Source of the DNA: Adiantum capillus-veneris
Taxonomy: Eukaryota; Streptophyta; Polypodiopsida; Polypodiales; Pteridaceae
NCBI GenBank assembly: GCA_014529385.2
Contig: CM043964.1
Coordinates: forward strand, 2,837,497-2,901,496
Direction: 5' to 3'
DNA: 64,000 bases
Position numbers and translations under genes: made by a program. A model generated the notes under the pieces. The model searched no databases. It was not told where the DNA came from and saw only the letters and a list, made by a program, of their open reading frames with translations. This document shows positions 23,471 through 33,829 of this stretch, one piece after another; the stretch's first letter is position 1, and the number at the start of each line of letters is the position of its first letter.

Positions 23471-24208
23471 TCATTTGATGTAACAGTCTAGCACCGGTGT
23501 AATGTCCTCATTCATTTCAGCTTGTGCAATTTTTACAATAGGCACACTCTCTTTTACCTTTCTCCTAGTGCTAACTGCCCTTATTAAATCCCTCCTAGCT
23601 TGTGGACATAATGCAAGAAATTGAGGCCATGAAATATCAGGACCCTTACCTCTCATGTCTTCCAACAAGTTATACGGAGCCATACCATGTCCAAGAGGGA
23701 AGTCTTGGAGGTTGATACGACGTCGAGTCCTCTTGGTTTTCTTGGTTTCCTTTGCCTTCTTGCCTTGTCCATGGTCACTCTGTGATGTGACTCCTTCTTT
23801 CTCTTTACCTTTTCCTCGGCCACGCTTAATGCCATTGGCTTCCATGTCAACCTCATTTGAATTTGTCACCTCTACCACATGCACATTTGGATCTGGCAAA
23901 GGTGGAACTCTTTCTACTCCTTGTGGAGGTGGTCTTGGTCCATTTGGCCTTTGTAGAAGCCTTGGTTGTTGACCAGCTCCTTCTCCTGCATTCATCACTG
24001 GGTAATTCAAGTTAGGTCTCCCTGGATCTCCACGGGGCCAAGGACAATTATACATCCCATGTCCAGACTCTCCGCAATTCCAACATTGCAAGACTCTCCT
24101 AGTTCGTGGCTCTCTCTCTTCTGACTTCTTTGCTTGTCCCTTTGGACCTACAGCTTGTGCAAGGTGAATTGACAGGCTGCTTAAAGATTCATTTAACTTC
24201 TCAATCAC
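23471..24208 (-). pseudogene. gag C-terminus with zinc knuckle, element E
   Basis: Contains one canonical nucleocapsid knuckle, CWNCGESGHGMYNC (C-x2-C-x4-H-x4-C), near residue 41, then a proline-rich stretch and a basic bipartite-like patch (KKAKETKKTKRTRRR). It ends four bases before the protease frame, consistent with one former Gag-Pol frame interrupted by a stop (ITPVLDCYIK*). Confidence 0.82.
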
Positions 24209-24216
24209 TTCAGCCG

Positions 24217-24896
24217 TTACCTCAGGAAGCTCCCTAGATGTTGATGCTTGTGACTTACCTTTGGTCTAAGACCTTCTATTGGAACCTCTCCCCTTAAGCA
24301 CTTGAGTTTCCTATACTTCTCAGCAGCCCTAGTTTCAGCTGCATCAAAAGTAGCAGGTGCACCCGCCTCAACTTTTACCTTAAGGTCAGGAAAGAGTCCG
24401 GCTATGAACCTCTCCTTCTTTAAAAATTCTGCACCATCACCAGGGTTAGCAACATTTCGTATCCATAGAGCCCAAAGACGTAGAAACTCTTGCTTGTACA
24501 AGTAGTAGTCATCTAAGTCTTTTTGCTTATGAGAAACAATGTCTTGCCATAATTTTGAGTGTTTTGGGGATCAAAGAAGTATTTCTTGAAACGATTCAAA
24601 ACTTCCGTGTAATTCCGTTTAACTTCCTCAAGCAAAGAGTCAAACCAAGTGCTAGCATCTTTCCTAAGGACCACCTCAAACATTTCTACACGTTCTTGAT
24701 CAGTTCCTATCCTCTTGATACGGCAAGACATCTTGAAATTCGCTAGAAATAATTCTGCATCCTCTCCAGGCTCTCCAAAGAAAAGAGGATATCCAGACAT
24801 TTGGCGTTGGCTCTCCATTGAATTGATTTCAAAGTGACGCGTTTTTGTTTTTTCTTTCTTTAAAAGATTTACACAATAATATTTTCTAAATTGCAA
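24217..24896 (-). pseudogene. gag capsid region, element E
   Basis: Two frames (24513-24896 and 24217-24501) together give MESQRQMSGYPLFFGEPGED, LFLANFKMSCRIKRIGTDQE, DASTWFDSLLEEVKRNY (capsid W block), EVLNRFKKYFFDPQNT, then KQEFLRLWALWIRNV and ERFIAGLFPDLKVKVEAGAP. A frameshift near 24505 separates them. The likely start is the internal Met at about 24819. The role is virus-like particle assembly. Confidence 0.82.
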
Positions 24897-24902
24897 TCTA
24901 TT

Positions 24903-25353
24903 CTACAACAAAATAAAAATATTCACATCAAATGACCTATGATAATCAATAAGAGGTAGAATGACAGGTTTTGGTGACGCGAGAATTTCTCCTACTCTTT
25001 GGGCACCAAACATGAATACCATACGTTGTTGAAAATGGATTTTTCTACTAATTGCAATGTTTACTCTAATGTGTGGAGTGAAATGAAAGGGAAAAACCTG
25101 TATTCCTGGCATTATCCATGGTCTATGCATGACCTAATTCTTAAAACAAAACAAAAATATAGACGTCCAAACTAAGGTCGTACCTAATGAGAGGCAAAAT
25201 AAAAGGATTTACTGATGCGTTTATCTCTACCAACCTAAGAGGACCTAAAATTCTACGAATTACTTGCTGAAATTGCAACTTAGTACTAACAATTATGTGT
25301 ACCTTTTGCCTTGCAATGGGAATGAAGGGATCATACAAATTCTCGTGATTCAT
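24903..25353 (-). repeat. Two imperfect tandem copies (~240 bp) in the leader of element E
   Basis: 24903-25130 and 25141-25353 translate in the same sense to similar peptides (...VILPLIDYHRSFDVNIF and ...FILPLIRYDLSLDVYIF), showing an old tandem duplication between primer site and gag. They are probably not genes: the peptides only reveal the repeat. Confidence 0.6.
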
Positions 25354-25410
25354 GCAAGCTACTTGATTATGCTAAAGCTTGAGCCTTCACAAAACATACA
25401 CAAGCATGTC

Positions 25411-25427
25411 CTCTGTGGGGGAACCAA
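25411..25427 (-). promoter_or_regulatory. Putative primer-binding site, element E
   Basis: Just inside the 5' LTR, after two spacer bases (AA), the minus strand reads TTGGTTCCCCCACAGAG. It starts with the TGG complement of a tRNA CCA end one base in. It is not the usual initiator-Met or Asp site; I could not name the tRNA. Confidence 0.5.
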
Positions 25428-25429
25428 TT

Positions 25430-25688
25430 TGAAGCGGTCCGGGGCGGGCAACAAGAAGAGCAACCTCTAGACACCCTTCAAGGCTCCCGTGCTGCTCAAT
25501 GGGGCTGGGGCACAACACAACACAAACCAAAACAACAAACCCCCAGCCAAATCCCAACTACACAAGGGGCACCACCTAGTTTAAGAGCGAACTAGGACGC
25601 AAAAGAGGAGAATCGTTAGAGCAACCCACAAACAAGCAAGGAATTTACACTAACCCTAACACCAATGGAACACTCTCACACACTAAAA

Positions 25689-25737
<49 letters not shown>

Positions 25738-28099
25738 TGGTGCTCGGGCTGCTTTGAAGTGTATCGTTAATGATCAAGCAAACATAAATATATATATGTA
25801 AGAAAGAGAGAGAAGGGGGTCCTTGTTTCACTAATGCCTTCTTACAAATCTGTCATGACCAATCAAAGTGAGATTAGTATTTGTTCAACATAGCCTGAGT
25901 AGATTACACCACAACACATCACAAGAAAAAAGCCACCCCAATCACTGTCTTAAGGCCAGGGGAGTCCTCTCCACCCTGTCGCACTCTCACATCATGTGGG
26001 ATTTATGGCTAAATTGATAACAATACCCGGAGACAAGCTATCAAGAACTTAAATAAAACACCAAGACACTTATACATCATTATTGTCCATGATTTCACGT
26101 TGGAAGGGAGACAAGGTATCCATGCTTAGTCCAAATTCACCCTCCTTGATTTAGCAAATGTTGCGCTTACACTAGTAAGAGAAATGATAGATTTCCTACT
26201 CTCAAATGAATGATCACTCTCTCTTACAATGGCATAGATTTCCCTTGCTAATCACCCCTAATACAACACACACATATGCCTAATGCCAATGAGATTCCAC
26301 TCAAGAGCTCCTTCTCAAGAGGTTGAGCTTGGCTTCTCAAGCTATAGCATAGTGCTCTTTCTTCTCCCCCCTTTTTGTGCTAGCTACACCCTACTTTTAT
26401 AGCAATTTTGAAGGCTAGGGTTACTCCTCTAACCATGGTTGGGTTAGATTTTCAGCAATTTATCTAATTTCTTTTGCTTGGAATTATCAAGAAGTTGGTG
26501 GAGAAAGAGAGAGGAGAGAAATGGAGGTGATAGGACTTTTCATAGTGGGTTAGTGTTAGTAGAGTTAGTATTAATTTACAAATGGAATTGGATATTTACA
26601 ATGGGAGTATCCATGTAGGATACAAATAAGGAAGAAAAACTCTTAAGGGGTAAGAAAAGGTGGATTTCTTACAAGGTTGATGCTCCAAGTGTCTTGAGTA
26701 GGGCCAATTTTGACGCTTGTTGACGGTACATTTTTTCTCCACTCTTGACCTTCCTTGAGAGACAAGGTAATTGAAGCTGAGTAATCAACCACCATGATGC
26801 TGTCTTTTAAGAGAAGAGGCTGAATTTTGTGGTTTTTTTGATAGATATGGGTAATTTGGAGGAGGAAAAATGAGACTAGGTGGTCAATTTTGGAATGGAA
26901 TTGTGTGTGGGAGGTATGAGTTCACTCTGGTTTCTCTTATTCTTCAAGGTTGAGGAGAAGGTGAGTAGGGTGCAGAGAGGAGTGGTGAGAGAGGTGGGGA
27001 TGATGAGTGGAGAAGTGTGTGTGAAAGAGGAAAATGATAAAGTGGAAGAGAGAGTGTGGCTGCATAGCATGGGAAAACTCGGGTCCACTAATAAAATCAT
27101 AGCTCACAGATCGTAGCTCAAAAAAATATGACAAACTTTGAGGCAAAAGTTCAGCCCACGAGCTACAACTTTTGTTTGTATCACCTTTTCAAATTCGGAG
27201 AGAAAGTGAACTTTAAAAATTCAACAAAACCGACCGTTTTTTTCCACTGCACAAGGTCCTTGTGGGGTCCTTCTTTGGATGATTCTTTTGAATACCTCCA
27301 AGAGTGAGCCCTCCATAGTGCATGTATGCATGCCACCTACCCTTGACCTTATTTGGTAGGTTTATAATTGAAGATATTGTTGAGATCATGATATAAGTGA
27401 ATAGTACAACTAAGAAAATCAAATATTGAAGGGTGTAAAAAATATGTACATGTCAAATATAAATAATATAAGTGAAAAAAATATAAATGGGTCAAAAGAA
27501 ATCTCTCTCATTATGAGGCTACCATAAAAAGATAAATATTTTTGGTGTTCTAATTTTTTAGAAAAAAAACAAAATAGATGTAGGAAGGGAAAAATCACAA
27601 TAGTGAAAAAATATACACATAAATAAAACTAGTTTTTTTGGATTTTTGTTGGGGTGGAGTTACACCAAATATAAGAGAAGCTTACATGAAAATATTTCTA
27701 TATGGACTAAAGAGTATGAAAAATGGTAAGAAAAATTGTGGTAATGGTGAGGCAATGTACAGAGCATAAATAACACACACCTAGGTAAAAATATTTAAAT
27801 AAATACCAAAATAATTATGAAAAAATCTTTTATTTAGGCCCTATATACAAAGAAATATTTACATACGCATGCGCCATAATATACTTATATTTTTTATTTT
27901 TATTATTTTTTTGGCTCAACTAGCCCAATGCCTAGCTAATTGAGGGTTTTTTATTTCAGTAAGGAGATATGGGAAAAGTCCCCTAACTCACACGCACCTA
28001 TATACAGTGAAAGGGTGAGGGTAACCACAGTGTTTGAGTGATTTGATAGGGGGGGTTAACTCACTATGGCAATCACAAAGAGCCGAAAAACGGCTATCA
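25430..28099 (-). repeat. 5' LTR of element E
   Basis: 2,670 bp, collinear with 16843-19518 with scattered substitutions and small indels, including one indel of about 17 bp near 26720 and a longer (GA)n tract at 25687-25733. Ends are TG/CA. Confidence 0.92.
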
Positions 28100-28103
28100 G
28101 TAG

Positions 28104-29115
28104 CATTAAGATGGGCATTCAAAATGTATGTTTGGATTTCGAAGAGGAAGAGGTTGAGAGAGAAGGTTTTCCATTCTGTAAGCTTGAGATTCCAATCTTC
28201 TTTTGCCAATAGGGGGATGGAAATCAAGAGCAACCTATTGTTGAGATCATTGAAGCGCTCTTCAACAAGAGAGTGGTACCCATCCAAATAAGATTGGAGA
28301 TTATTTATGAGTATAGTTTGTGCTTGGATAAGAGCTTGCATGGAATTAAGTTGAAATTGTATGGTGAGTGAAGCGAGCTTGGCATTGAGAAGAGCTTGGG
28401 ATTGGGAATCATCAATGGTAAGCTTTGGAGGTTTCATACAAAGGCTTTTGGGAGCTTTTTGGTTATGGATTAACTCATTGAGTTGTGCGAGGAAACCTTT
28501 AGCTCTTCCTAGCTTGCCATGTAGTTTCTTGAATTCTAAGATGGAATTGGAGAGAATTACCTCGAAATCAACAGGTTTCTTGAGTTGTGGTGGGGTTGCC
28601 GAAATGGTGGGGAGGTAGGATGAAGTAGAAACCTTCTTGCGGTTATCCAAAGGTTTTTTGACAACCTGGGGAATGGCTAAGGTGGGGGACAAAGTCGCAT
28701 TCAAATGGTTGTGGTCCATGCCATTTTTGGCTAGGACTGAAGAGAAGTCAAAGGAATCTTCGGGGAGCTTTTTGAACTCCTCCGTGATGTGCTCGTAGTG
28801 ATCCAAAGCATGCGGGTTTCCCGGTAGCGAGGCCATGTTAGTTGTGGGAGAGTGCGTAGGTGGCACAAGAGTTGATGAGGATTCTCCCAAGAAAACGGTG
28901 GTGCCCGAGACGAAGCCGGGGAGAGGTGGTGCCGCCAAGACCGTTGGAGTCGTATCCAAAGAAAGGGTTGTATGAGTTATTTGTTGGGCCCCATGGTTAT
29001 CCATGGCGAGGGTTTGAGTTTGAGTCCAAACTCCCTTTTGTGCGAAAGTGTGGAGGGTGTTGCCTACAAATACCACGTCGTGTTGGCTTGGTAAAAATTC
29101 GACACTACAACCCAA
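28104..29115 (-). pseudogene. PLE second ORF, N-terminal part (copy D1)
   Basis: About 337 codons before the element E insertion. Likely starts are Met at 29115 (MGCSVEFLPSQHDVVF) or the internal Met near 29001 (MDNHGAQQITHTT). A Thr/Pro-rich N-terminus is followed by helical, possibly coiled-coil sequence (EVILSNSILEFKKLHGKLG, NAKLASLTIQFQLNSMQAL, YHSLVEERFNDLNNRLLL, SLNLFLFEIQTYILNAHL). It joins 16842-16115 to make a protein of roughly 580 residues. No endonuclease or RT motif. It may be a PLE accessory ORF analogous to the coiled-coil ORF1 of some non-LTR elements, by analogy only. Confidence 0.65.
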
Positions 29116-30390
29116 TTAATCTAATTAACCATCCAAAAATTAGGCAAAGACTTTAGAGCTTAACTTGCTGGAGGTGCAATAGAGAGGTTTGTGACTGAGA
29201 AGACAGTTAACAAAGTTATAAAACAGTTCCGGGTTAAGTTAGGTGTTAGCAAGCTAAAACAACCAGCCGTTAAAGCCATCCCCGAAGGATTTACAAAGCT
29301 AAAGTGGCTTCAATAATCGTTATTTGATGAAGATGCTGCATCTTGCAATGCCATCTGTTGAAGCGGGAGGCTGGGGACACATAAGTGTGCGTGAGGTTTC
29401 GACTAAAGAGGGTCGATGCTGAAATTGCATGGCCTCACAATATGTGCAGGAAGGTAGAGCCGCGTAAAGATGGCCATCATTTTCAGCAGGACGACGGAGG
29501 TGGGCCAACAAAGTAGGGGGCTGAGTATCGTGAGGAGGGAACTCGACCAAGCATCGGGGGTGTGGCGCAGGTGATGCGGCAGGCTCTTGAAGCTCTTGCA
29601 GCTCCGGTTGTGCAGATGCAGAGGAGAAGGCCTCTGAAGGGCCCGACTTTTACTAATTGGCTTGCTGAAGGGGCAGCGATGGCAAAAGAAAGGGGGGCCT
29701 GAGCGTGGTGAGGGAGAGGAGCAGGAAACAAACGCCGCTGCCTCTTACTGAATGGCATGTTCAAGGGGCAGCGCTGGCAGATATGGCACCTTAGCGTGGT
29801 GAGGCATGGTGAAAAAGGCGTAGGGAGGAAGGTGCGAGGCAGGAGAAAGTTGAGCAGGACGTTAAGGAAGGCCGAGGGCAAACAAGCAAAGAAGGAGCCG
29901 TGTCGGGGAACAGGGAAGCGGATACAGTGGGGCAAGGTAAATGTTAGGGACTTTAGTGGTGTAATAATTTGACCCGAGAGCGTGAGATTTTTTTAAAGTG
30001 CCTCAAAAGCAGGGAGCTTTAATATTATAAGGTGAATTGCAAAGGAAGGGGAAAGTTCCAAGTATGAAGGCCTTGTCAAGTCCTTGATCGTAAGAGAGAG
30101 AGTCCCATGGAGTGAGGGGGGAGAACCCTAGCAAAGGAGAGGGTGGACTAAGAGGACTTAAAGATAAAGACAGAGTAAGCCACTCTAGAGGGGGGGAGAG
30201 AGGGAGGGAGAGGGAGAAATAAACGTGGGGTGTGCATCGCTTATATATTCAAGAATGAATTGCAACATAAAAACGTAAGAAAGCGTGCGAAACGACTCCA
30301 AACATAGGAAAAAAAACGATGAGACGTTGAAAGATCATATAGTAGAATGGTTAACGAGGGCATTAAGGGGTGATTAAGGTACAAGGGGGT
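29116..30390 (-). other. PLE leader between ribozyme and second ORF
   Basis: About 1.3 kb with no convincing CDS. It contains a diverged direct repeat near 29645-29720 and 29745-29815 (both with AAGGGGCAGCG.TGGCA and GCGTGGTGAGG). A plus-strand stretch at 29175-29315 is open and reads like protein (TEKTVNKVIKQFRVKLGV), but it has no start and no family I recognise. Confidence 0.4.
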
Positions 30391-30393
30391 GGG

Positions 30394-30436
30394 ATACCAA
30401 ACGCGTTTCGCCCAAAATGAGCTCATCAGTGGCGTG
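30394..30436 (-). ncRNA. Hammerhead ribozyme (type I-like) in PLE D1
   Basis: Minus strand: core CTGATGA at 30429-30423, stem II GCTC/GGGC closing loop ATTTT, conserved GAAA at 30409-30406, a two-base-pair stem III (AC-GC-GT), predicted cleavage after T30400, then stem I 3' strand TGGT pairing with GCCA at 30433-30430. All core nucleotides (C3 to A9, G12-A14, U16.1) are present. Eukaryotic PLEs are known to carry hammerheads with very short stem III. A TATA-like box lies 40 nt upstream. Expected to self-cleave the PLE RNA near its 5' end. Confidence 0.82.
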
Positions 30437-30468
30437 GGTTTAGATACAAATCGAGGAGGTGAGCGAGG

Positions 30469-30476
30469 CTATATAG
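30469..30476 (-). promoter_or_regulatory. TATA-like box upstream of PLE ribozyme
   Basis: Minus strand CTATATAG, about 40 nt before the hammerhead core. The divergent plus-strand copy has TTTATAAA (34661-34668) at about the same distance before its hammerhead, which supports a promoter role. Confidence 0.55.
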
Positions 30477-31008
30477 AGGGGCAATTTGAGGTGGGCAATT
30501 TGAGATGGGATTTGGGGGGGGAAAAGGAAGTTAATGGCAATGTACTCAAGTACATAGGGAAAGAGTAAAGATAGAAGGGGTGGTACTTGCTTTAATGGTC
30601 AGAGGTAGACAAGTTGTACCCAAAAAAAAGGAGTTTAATTTCTTGCAGAGAATGGTGAGGGTGTGATTAGATGCCAAAAATTAAAGAGGGGGGTGGGGGG
30701 GGGTGATTTGATGCCAAAAAATAGGGGGGAGAATTTGTTTACATTTAAGCGAGCAAGCAAACAAAGTGTTTGGTAAGCAAGGCTTGGCAAAAAAGGAAGG
30801 AAGACAGAGGATCATTGGATATGAGTTAATGAGGGTATGCCAAAACTTTGGGGAGTATAGAGAGCTATACTAGGGAGGGGAAAGAAAATTGTGAGGATTT
30901 GATGGAGACATGCAAAATTAGGTGGGAAGAAGTTTAAGAGACAGAGTGGGAGGTAGGTACCAACCACTACTTCCCCTATGAGCATGACCATCATAGAGGG
31001 CCGCTACA

Positions 31009-32427
31009 TCAAAGGTTAGGGTGTTCACCGGGGTGGTGTAAGGCATGCACAAGAATTTTATGGATGTTGGGCCCCGAGTTCCAACAAATGGTGGGTCTAG
31101 GTAGGTGTGGGAGTGTGGGGTTGCACCGGCAAGCCCGAGCAATGGGGTTACTGATATAGTGAGAGGGTGATAGCCTTCTTGTGGAAGGCGTAAAAGGTAG
31201 GTTGAAGGTTATGGGGGGTGTTTTCTTAAGTCGGAGTGATGGTTCCAAGAGGGAAGTACGGTTCTGATAGGTGACTTTGTTGAACACATTATGTAGGAAC
31301 CCTTGTGGGTAGCCTTTTGTCCTAAGGCGTTTGTAGAAGAGGCTACGGATAATGAGGTAGCCATCCAAGGAGCTTTCCCTAATGATATATCTTTTGAGTT
31401 CATTGATGATGAAGGACACTTTTTGATGCGTAGGGTGCCAAGAGATCCAAGGGATGTAGTTATAAGCGTTTAAGGGTTTTTGGTGGCAATGGGTGTCCAA
31501 CAAGCTTGAGGAGGCAAAGTTGGTACCTTTATAAAATTCAATGTCGAGGATAGTGGCGTGGTAAGGAGAAATGTGGCTTGAGATTCTAATGTGTTCTTGA
31601 AGTGGTTTCCCATAATCATTCAAAAGAGAGGTGAGGGAAGTCAAAGAACCAACCCATAAACCAAAGGCATCGTCTACATAGCGTTTGAAGTAAAGAAGGT
31701 TGGGATTGTGCGAAAGAGAGGAAGAAGCTTCTAAATGGCAAAGAAAAAGGCATACATACACTACGGCAAAATTGGAACCCATAGCCGTGCCCTTAACTTG
31801 CTTCCAAAACTTTCCTTTGAAGGTAATGTAGTGGTGGGATAAGATGAGAGCTGCCAGAGAGAGGATAAAGCGAGTTTAAGGGGGGTCAAAATGGGTAGCT
31901 ATGGAGGCTTTGAGGTCTAAGACTCCTTGGTTGATAGGGATACTGGGATATAGAGCCTCAACATCAAAAGTGAAAAGGAGGGTATTGGGTGGGAGGGGGA
32001 GAATGTTAAGGTCTTGGATGAGGGTGAGAGAGTTTTTAAGATTTTGCTTATACGTGAGGAGGATCGGGAAAAGTACAAAGTGAAGCCATATGGAGGCTTT
32101 TTCAAAAATATAGACTTTGTAGGAGCAAATAGGCCGTGTGACAAGGGAGGGTTTGTGGAGCTTTGGGATGAAGTAGATGGAGCATGGTTTAAGCTGTTTG
32201 TCAAGGGGTGAGAGGCTGAAGTTACTCTCTAATGCCGGTAATGCCGAAAATTGGATGGAAAGGGAGTAGAGGAGGGAGGCAATAAAGGGAAAGGGGATGG
32301 TAGAGCAAGGCTCATAAGTGGAGGTATCATTGAGGTGGGTGAGGGCATTACTTTCACACCAATCCAAGGATAAGATGGCCAAGCCTAAGTTCTTATCCGC
32401 GGTTTTATCACAATTGAAGGGTCCAAT
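31009..32427 (-). pseudogene. Penelope-like reverse transcriptase (copy D1, 5'-truncated)
   Basis: One frame with a single in-frame TAA at about 31876. Motifs in order: DKTADKNLGLAILSLDW (PLE RT1), IYFIPKLHKPSLVTRPI (RT2), LFTFDVEALYPSIPINQG (motif A, first catalytic Asp), FKGKFWKQVKGTAMGSNFA (motif B), FKRYVDDAFGLW (YxDD) and the PLE thumb signature ICWNSGPNIHKILVHA. The frame is open upstream until 32430, where D2 ends, so the N-terminus is lost. It stops soon after the thumb, with no C-terminal GIY-YIG endonuclease seen. The family reverse-transcribes by target priming, or at telomeres when the endonuclease is absent. Confidence 0.88.
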
Positions 32428-32429
32428 TT

Positions 32430-32699
32430 GAGGCTATATAAGGCTTGTGCGACAAAACCGGGGGGGGGGGGGGGGGGGGGTTTGATTTGAAGGTGGTAAG
32501 AAATTAGAGTAGAGAAGGCGGCTAAGGTTATGAAAGTTATTGTGTAAGATTAGATTGAGAGCGGGGTTTTCCAAAAGGAATTAGATATGTTGAAAGGGGA
32601 AGGTAGAGCGGTTGGATGATTCTTGAAAAAAGTTTTAGGTTGACATATCTTTCCATGACGCCATGTGCATTAAGAAGTGAAGAGGGTGAAGGATTAGGA

Positions 32700-32732
<33 letters not shown>

Positions 32733-33716
32733 GGGGGGGGGATGTATTTTAAACCTAAAGCTAGGCACCTCTTTTCTAGGAGAGAGAGTACCTAGGCGTA
32801 AGGTTGTGCACTTTAAAATTAGAAACCCCATTATCAAATGAAAAGGCTTTAAGATTACCAAATAGGAGCAGCTTGTAGCCAGGAGGGTTTGTAAGGGGTA
32901 GCCAAAACTTTCTTCTCACTCGTCCTTTGAAGTTAGGGGGCTCGAGGTATTCTTTGTCAAAAGGTCTTGTAGAGGCGGTGTTGGAGATCCAAAGGTTAGG
33001 GAGGAGGGGGGGCTTGGAGAAGGAAAGATGAACCCATGTAGTGGGGTGTTGTAGCCCTAGTCCCTCCTCCCTTTCCCTTTTCCCGAGTGCTTTGAATTGT
33101 AGTGGGAGGTGTAATGTGGAAATGAGGCTTTCTTGAGGGAGGAGAAAACCGACGGTAGAGCGGGGTGGGAAGTGTTGGTGTGTTGGGGGCTACGAGGTTT
33201 AAGAGGGTAGGCAAGATTGATAGGTTTGTTGAGGTTGCGGACGTAGTTGGGTTTTTTGTTGCAAGGAGGAGAGTCTTTGTGGGGAGATTCTAAAGGTCGT
33301 TTATAAGTTGAGAATTGAGATGGTTTAGAAGCTATGGATTGATGTTTTGATGGGGAGGGGGTGGGGTGGGTATAGGGTCTAGGGGATTGGAAGGGTTTTT
33401 TGGGAGGGGGGTAGAAGGTTCTATGAGGAGATAAGAAATCTTTTTTGGGAGGGGGATAGGGCTTGCTTGGTAACGAGGGGGAGGGAAAGCGTGGTTTAGT
33501 GTGACTTGAACTTAAGTGCTCCGTTACCACTTGCTCCACAAGCTCTTTTATAGTTTTCTCTTTAGGGAGAGAAATGACTTCTTCTTCCAAGGAATTGATA
33601 GATCTTTTACGTGCATGTACGGCATCTTCCTCCTTGGTAGCATTAAGATGGGCATTCAAAATATATGTTTGGATTTCGAAGAGGAAGAGGTTGAGAGATA
33701 AGGTTTTCCATTCTGT
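32430..33716 (-). mobile_element. Element D2: 5'-truncated PLE copy upstream of D1
   Basis: Collinear with 15692-16842 plus about 70 bp beyond the element E insertion point (second-ORF C-terminus, C-tract tail, CCTTATATAGCCTC end). It begins inside the second ORF at about 33716, where similarity to D1 stops. The head-to-tail pair D2-D1 is the partial tandem (pseudo-LTR) arrangement typical of PLEs. Confidence 0.75.
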
Positions 33717-33720
33717 ACCC
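33057..33720 (-). pseudogene. PLE second ORF, C-terminal part (copy D2)
   Basis: Open frame starting near EWKTLSLNLFLFEIQTYIL and running uninterrupted through LNAHLNATKEEDAVHARKRS, the KTIKELVEQVVTEHL helix and the PPPKK-rich tail. A small frame change near its end relative to D1 gives KGKGRRD instead of the D1 ending. The apparent Met start (33737) lies in flanking sequence. Confidence 0.7.
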
Positions 33721-33829
33721 ACCACAAAGCAAACCACTCGGGAAAAGACAAAGGGAGGAGGGAGGGTTTAGCCACCCACACACTTGGGTACACAACTACT
33801 TCTCCAACCCCCCCCCCCCCCCCCTCTCG

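Larger units (their letters stand above)
16843..28099 (-). mobile_element. Element E: nearly complete Tat-like Ty3/gypsy retrotransposon
   Basis: 11,257 bp bounded by two 2.67-kb LTRs running TG...CA, with 4-bp direct duplications GTAG (16839-16842 and 28100-28103). The empty site is visible in PLE copy D2 (CTTGGTAGCATTAAG, near 33635-33650). Minus-strand order is 5' LTR, primer site, gag, protease, RT, RNase H, second RNase H, integrase, polypurine tract, 3' LTR. The extra RNase H between RT-RNase H and integrase is the hallmark of the Tat lineage (Ogre/Retand type). LTRs differ only at scattered positions, so it is fairly young, yet gag and pol have several stops. Confidence 0.9.
15692..32429 (-). 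mobile_element. Element D1: Penelope-like retroelement copy, interrupted by element E
   Basis: Read on the minus strand: RT (32427 to 31009), TATA-like box and hammerhead ribozyme (30476-30394), about 1.3 kb leader, second ORF (29115 to 28104, then 16842 to 16115), a C-homopolymer-rich tail, and a 3' end at about 15692 marked CCTTATATAGCCTC. Copy D2 ends at 32430 with the same sequence, so the two copies are head-to-tail and share a 3' terminus. The 5' end at 32429 falls inside the RT frame, as expected for 5' truncation. Positions 16843-28099 are the inserted element E. No GIY-YIG endonuclease motif was seen after the RT thumb. Confidence 0.7.

Noticed and set aside
17070-25680. Telomere-like CCCTAA/TAACCCTAACACC in the LTRs of element E and near the PLE.
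   Set aside because: Single short occurrences, not tandem telomeric repeats. They do not support telomeric insertion of the PLE.
18302-27116. Small ORFs conserved at two places (18302-18538 and 26880-27116, and their minus-strand partners).
   Set aside because: They lie in the two LTRs of element E, so similarity is due to LTR duplication at insertion. No start context, domain or selection evidence.
29175-29315. Plus-strand open stretch reading TEKTVNKVIKQFRVKLGV as a possible exon.
   Set aside because: No family recognised, no start codon, short, and in the leader of the PLE; not strong enough for a CDS call.
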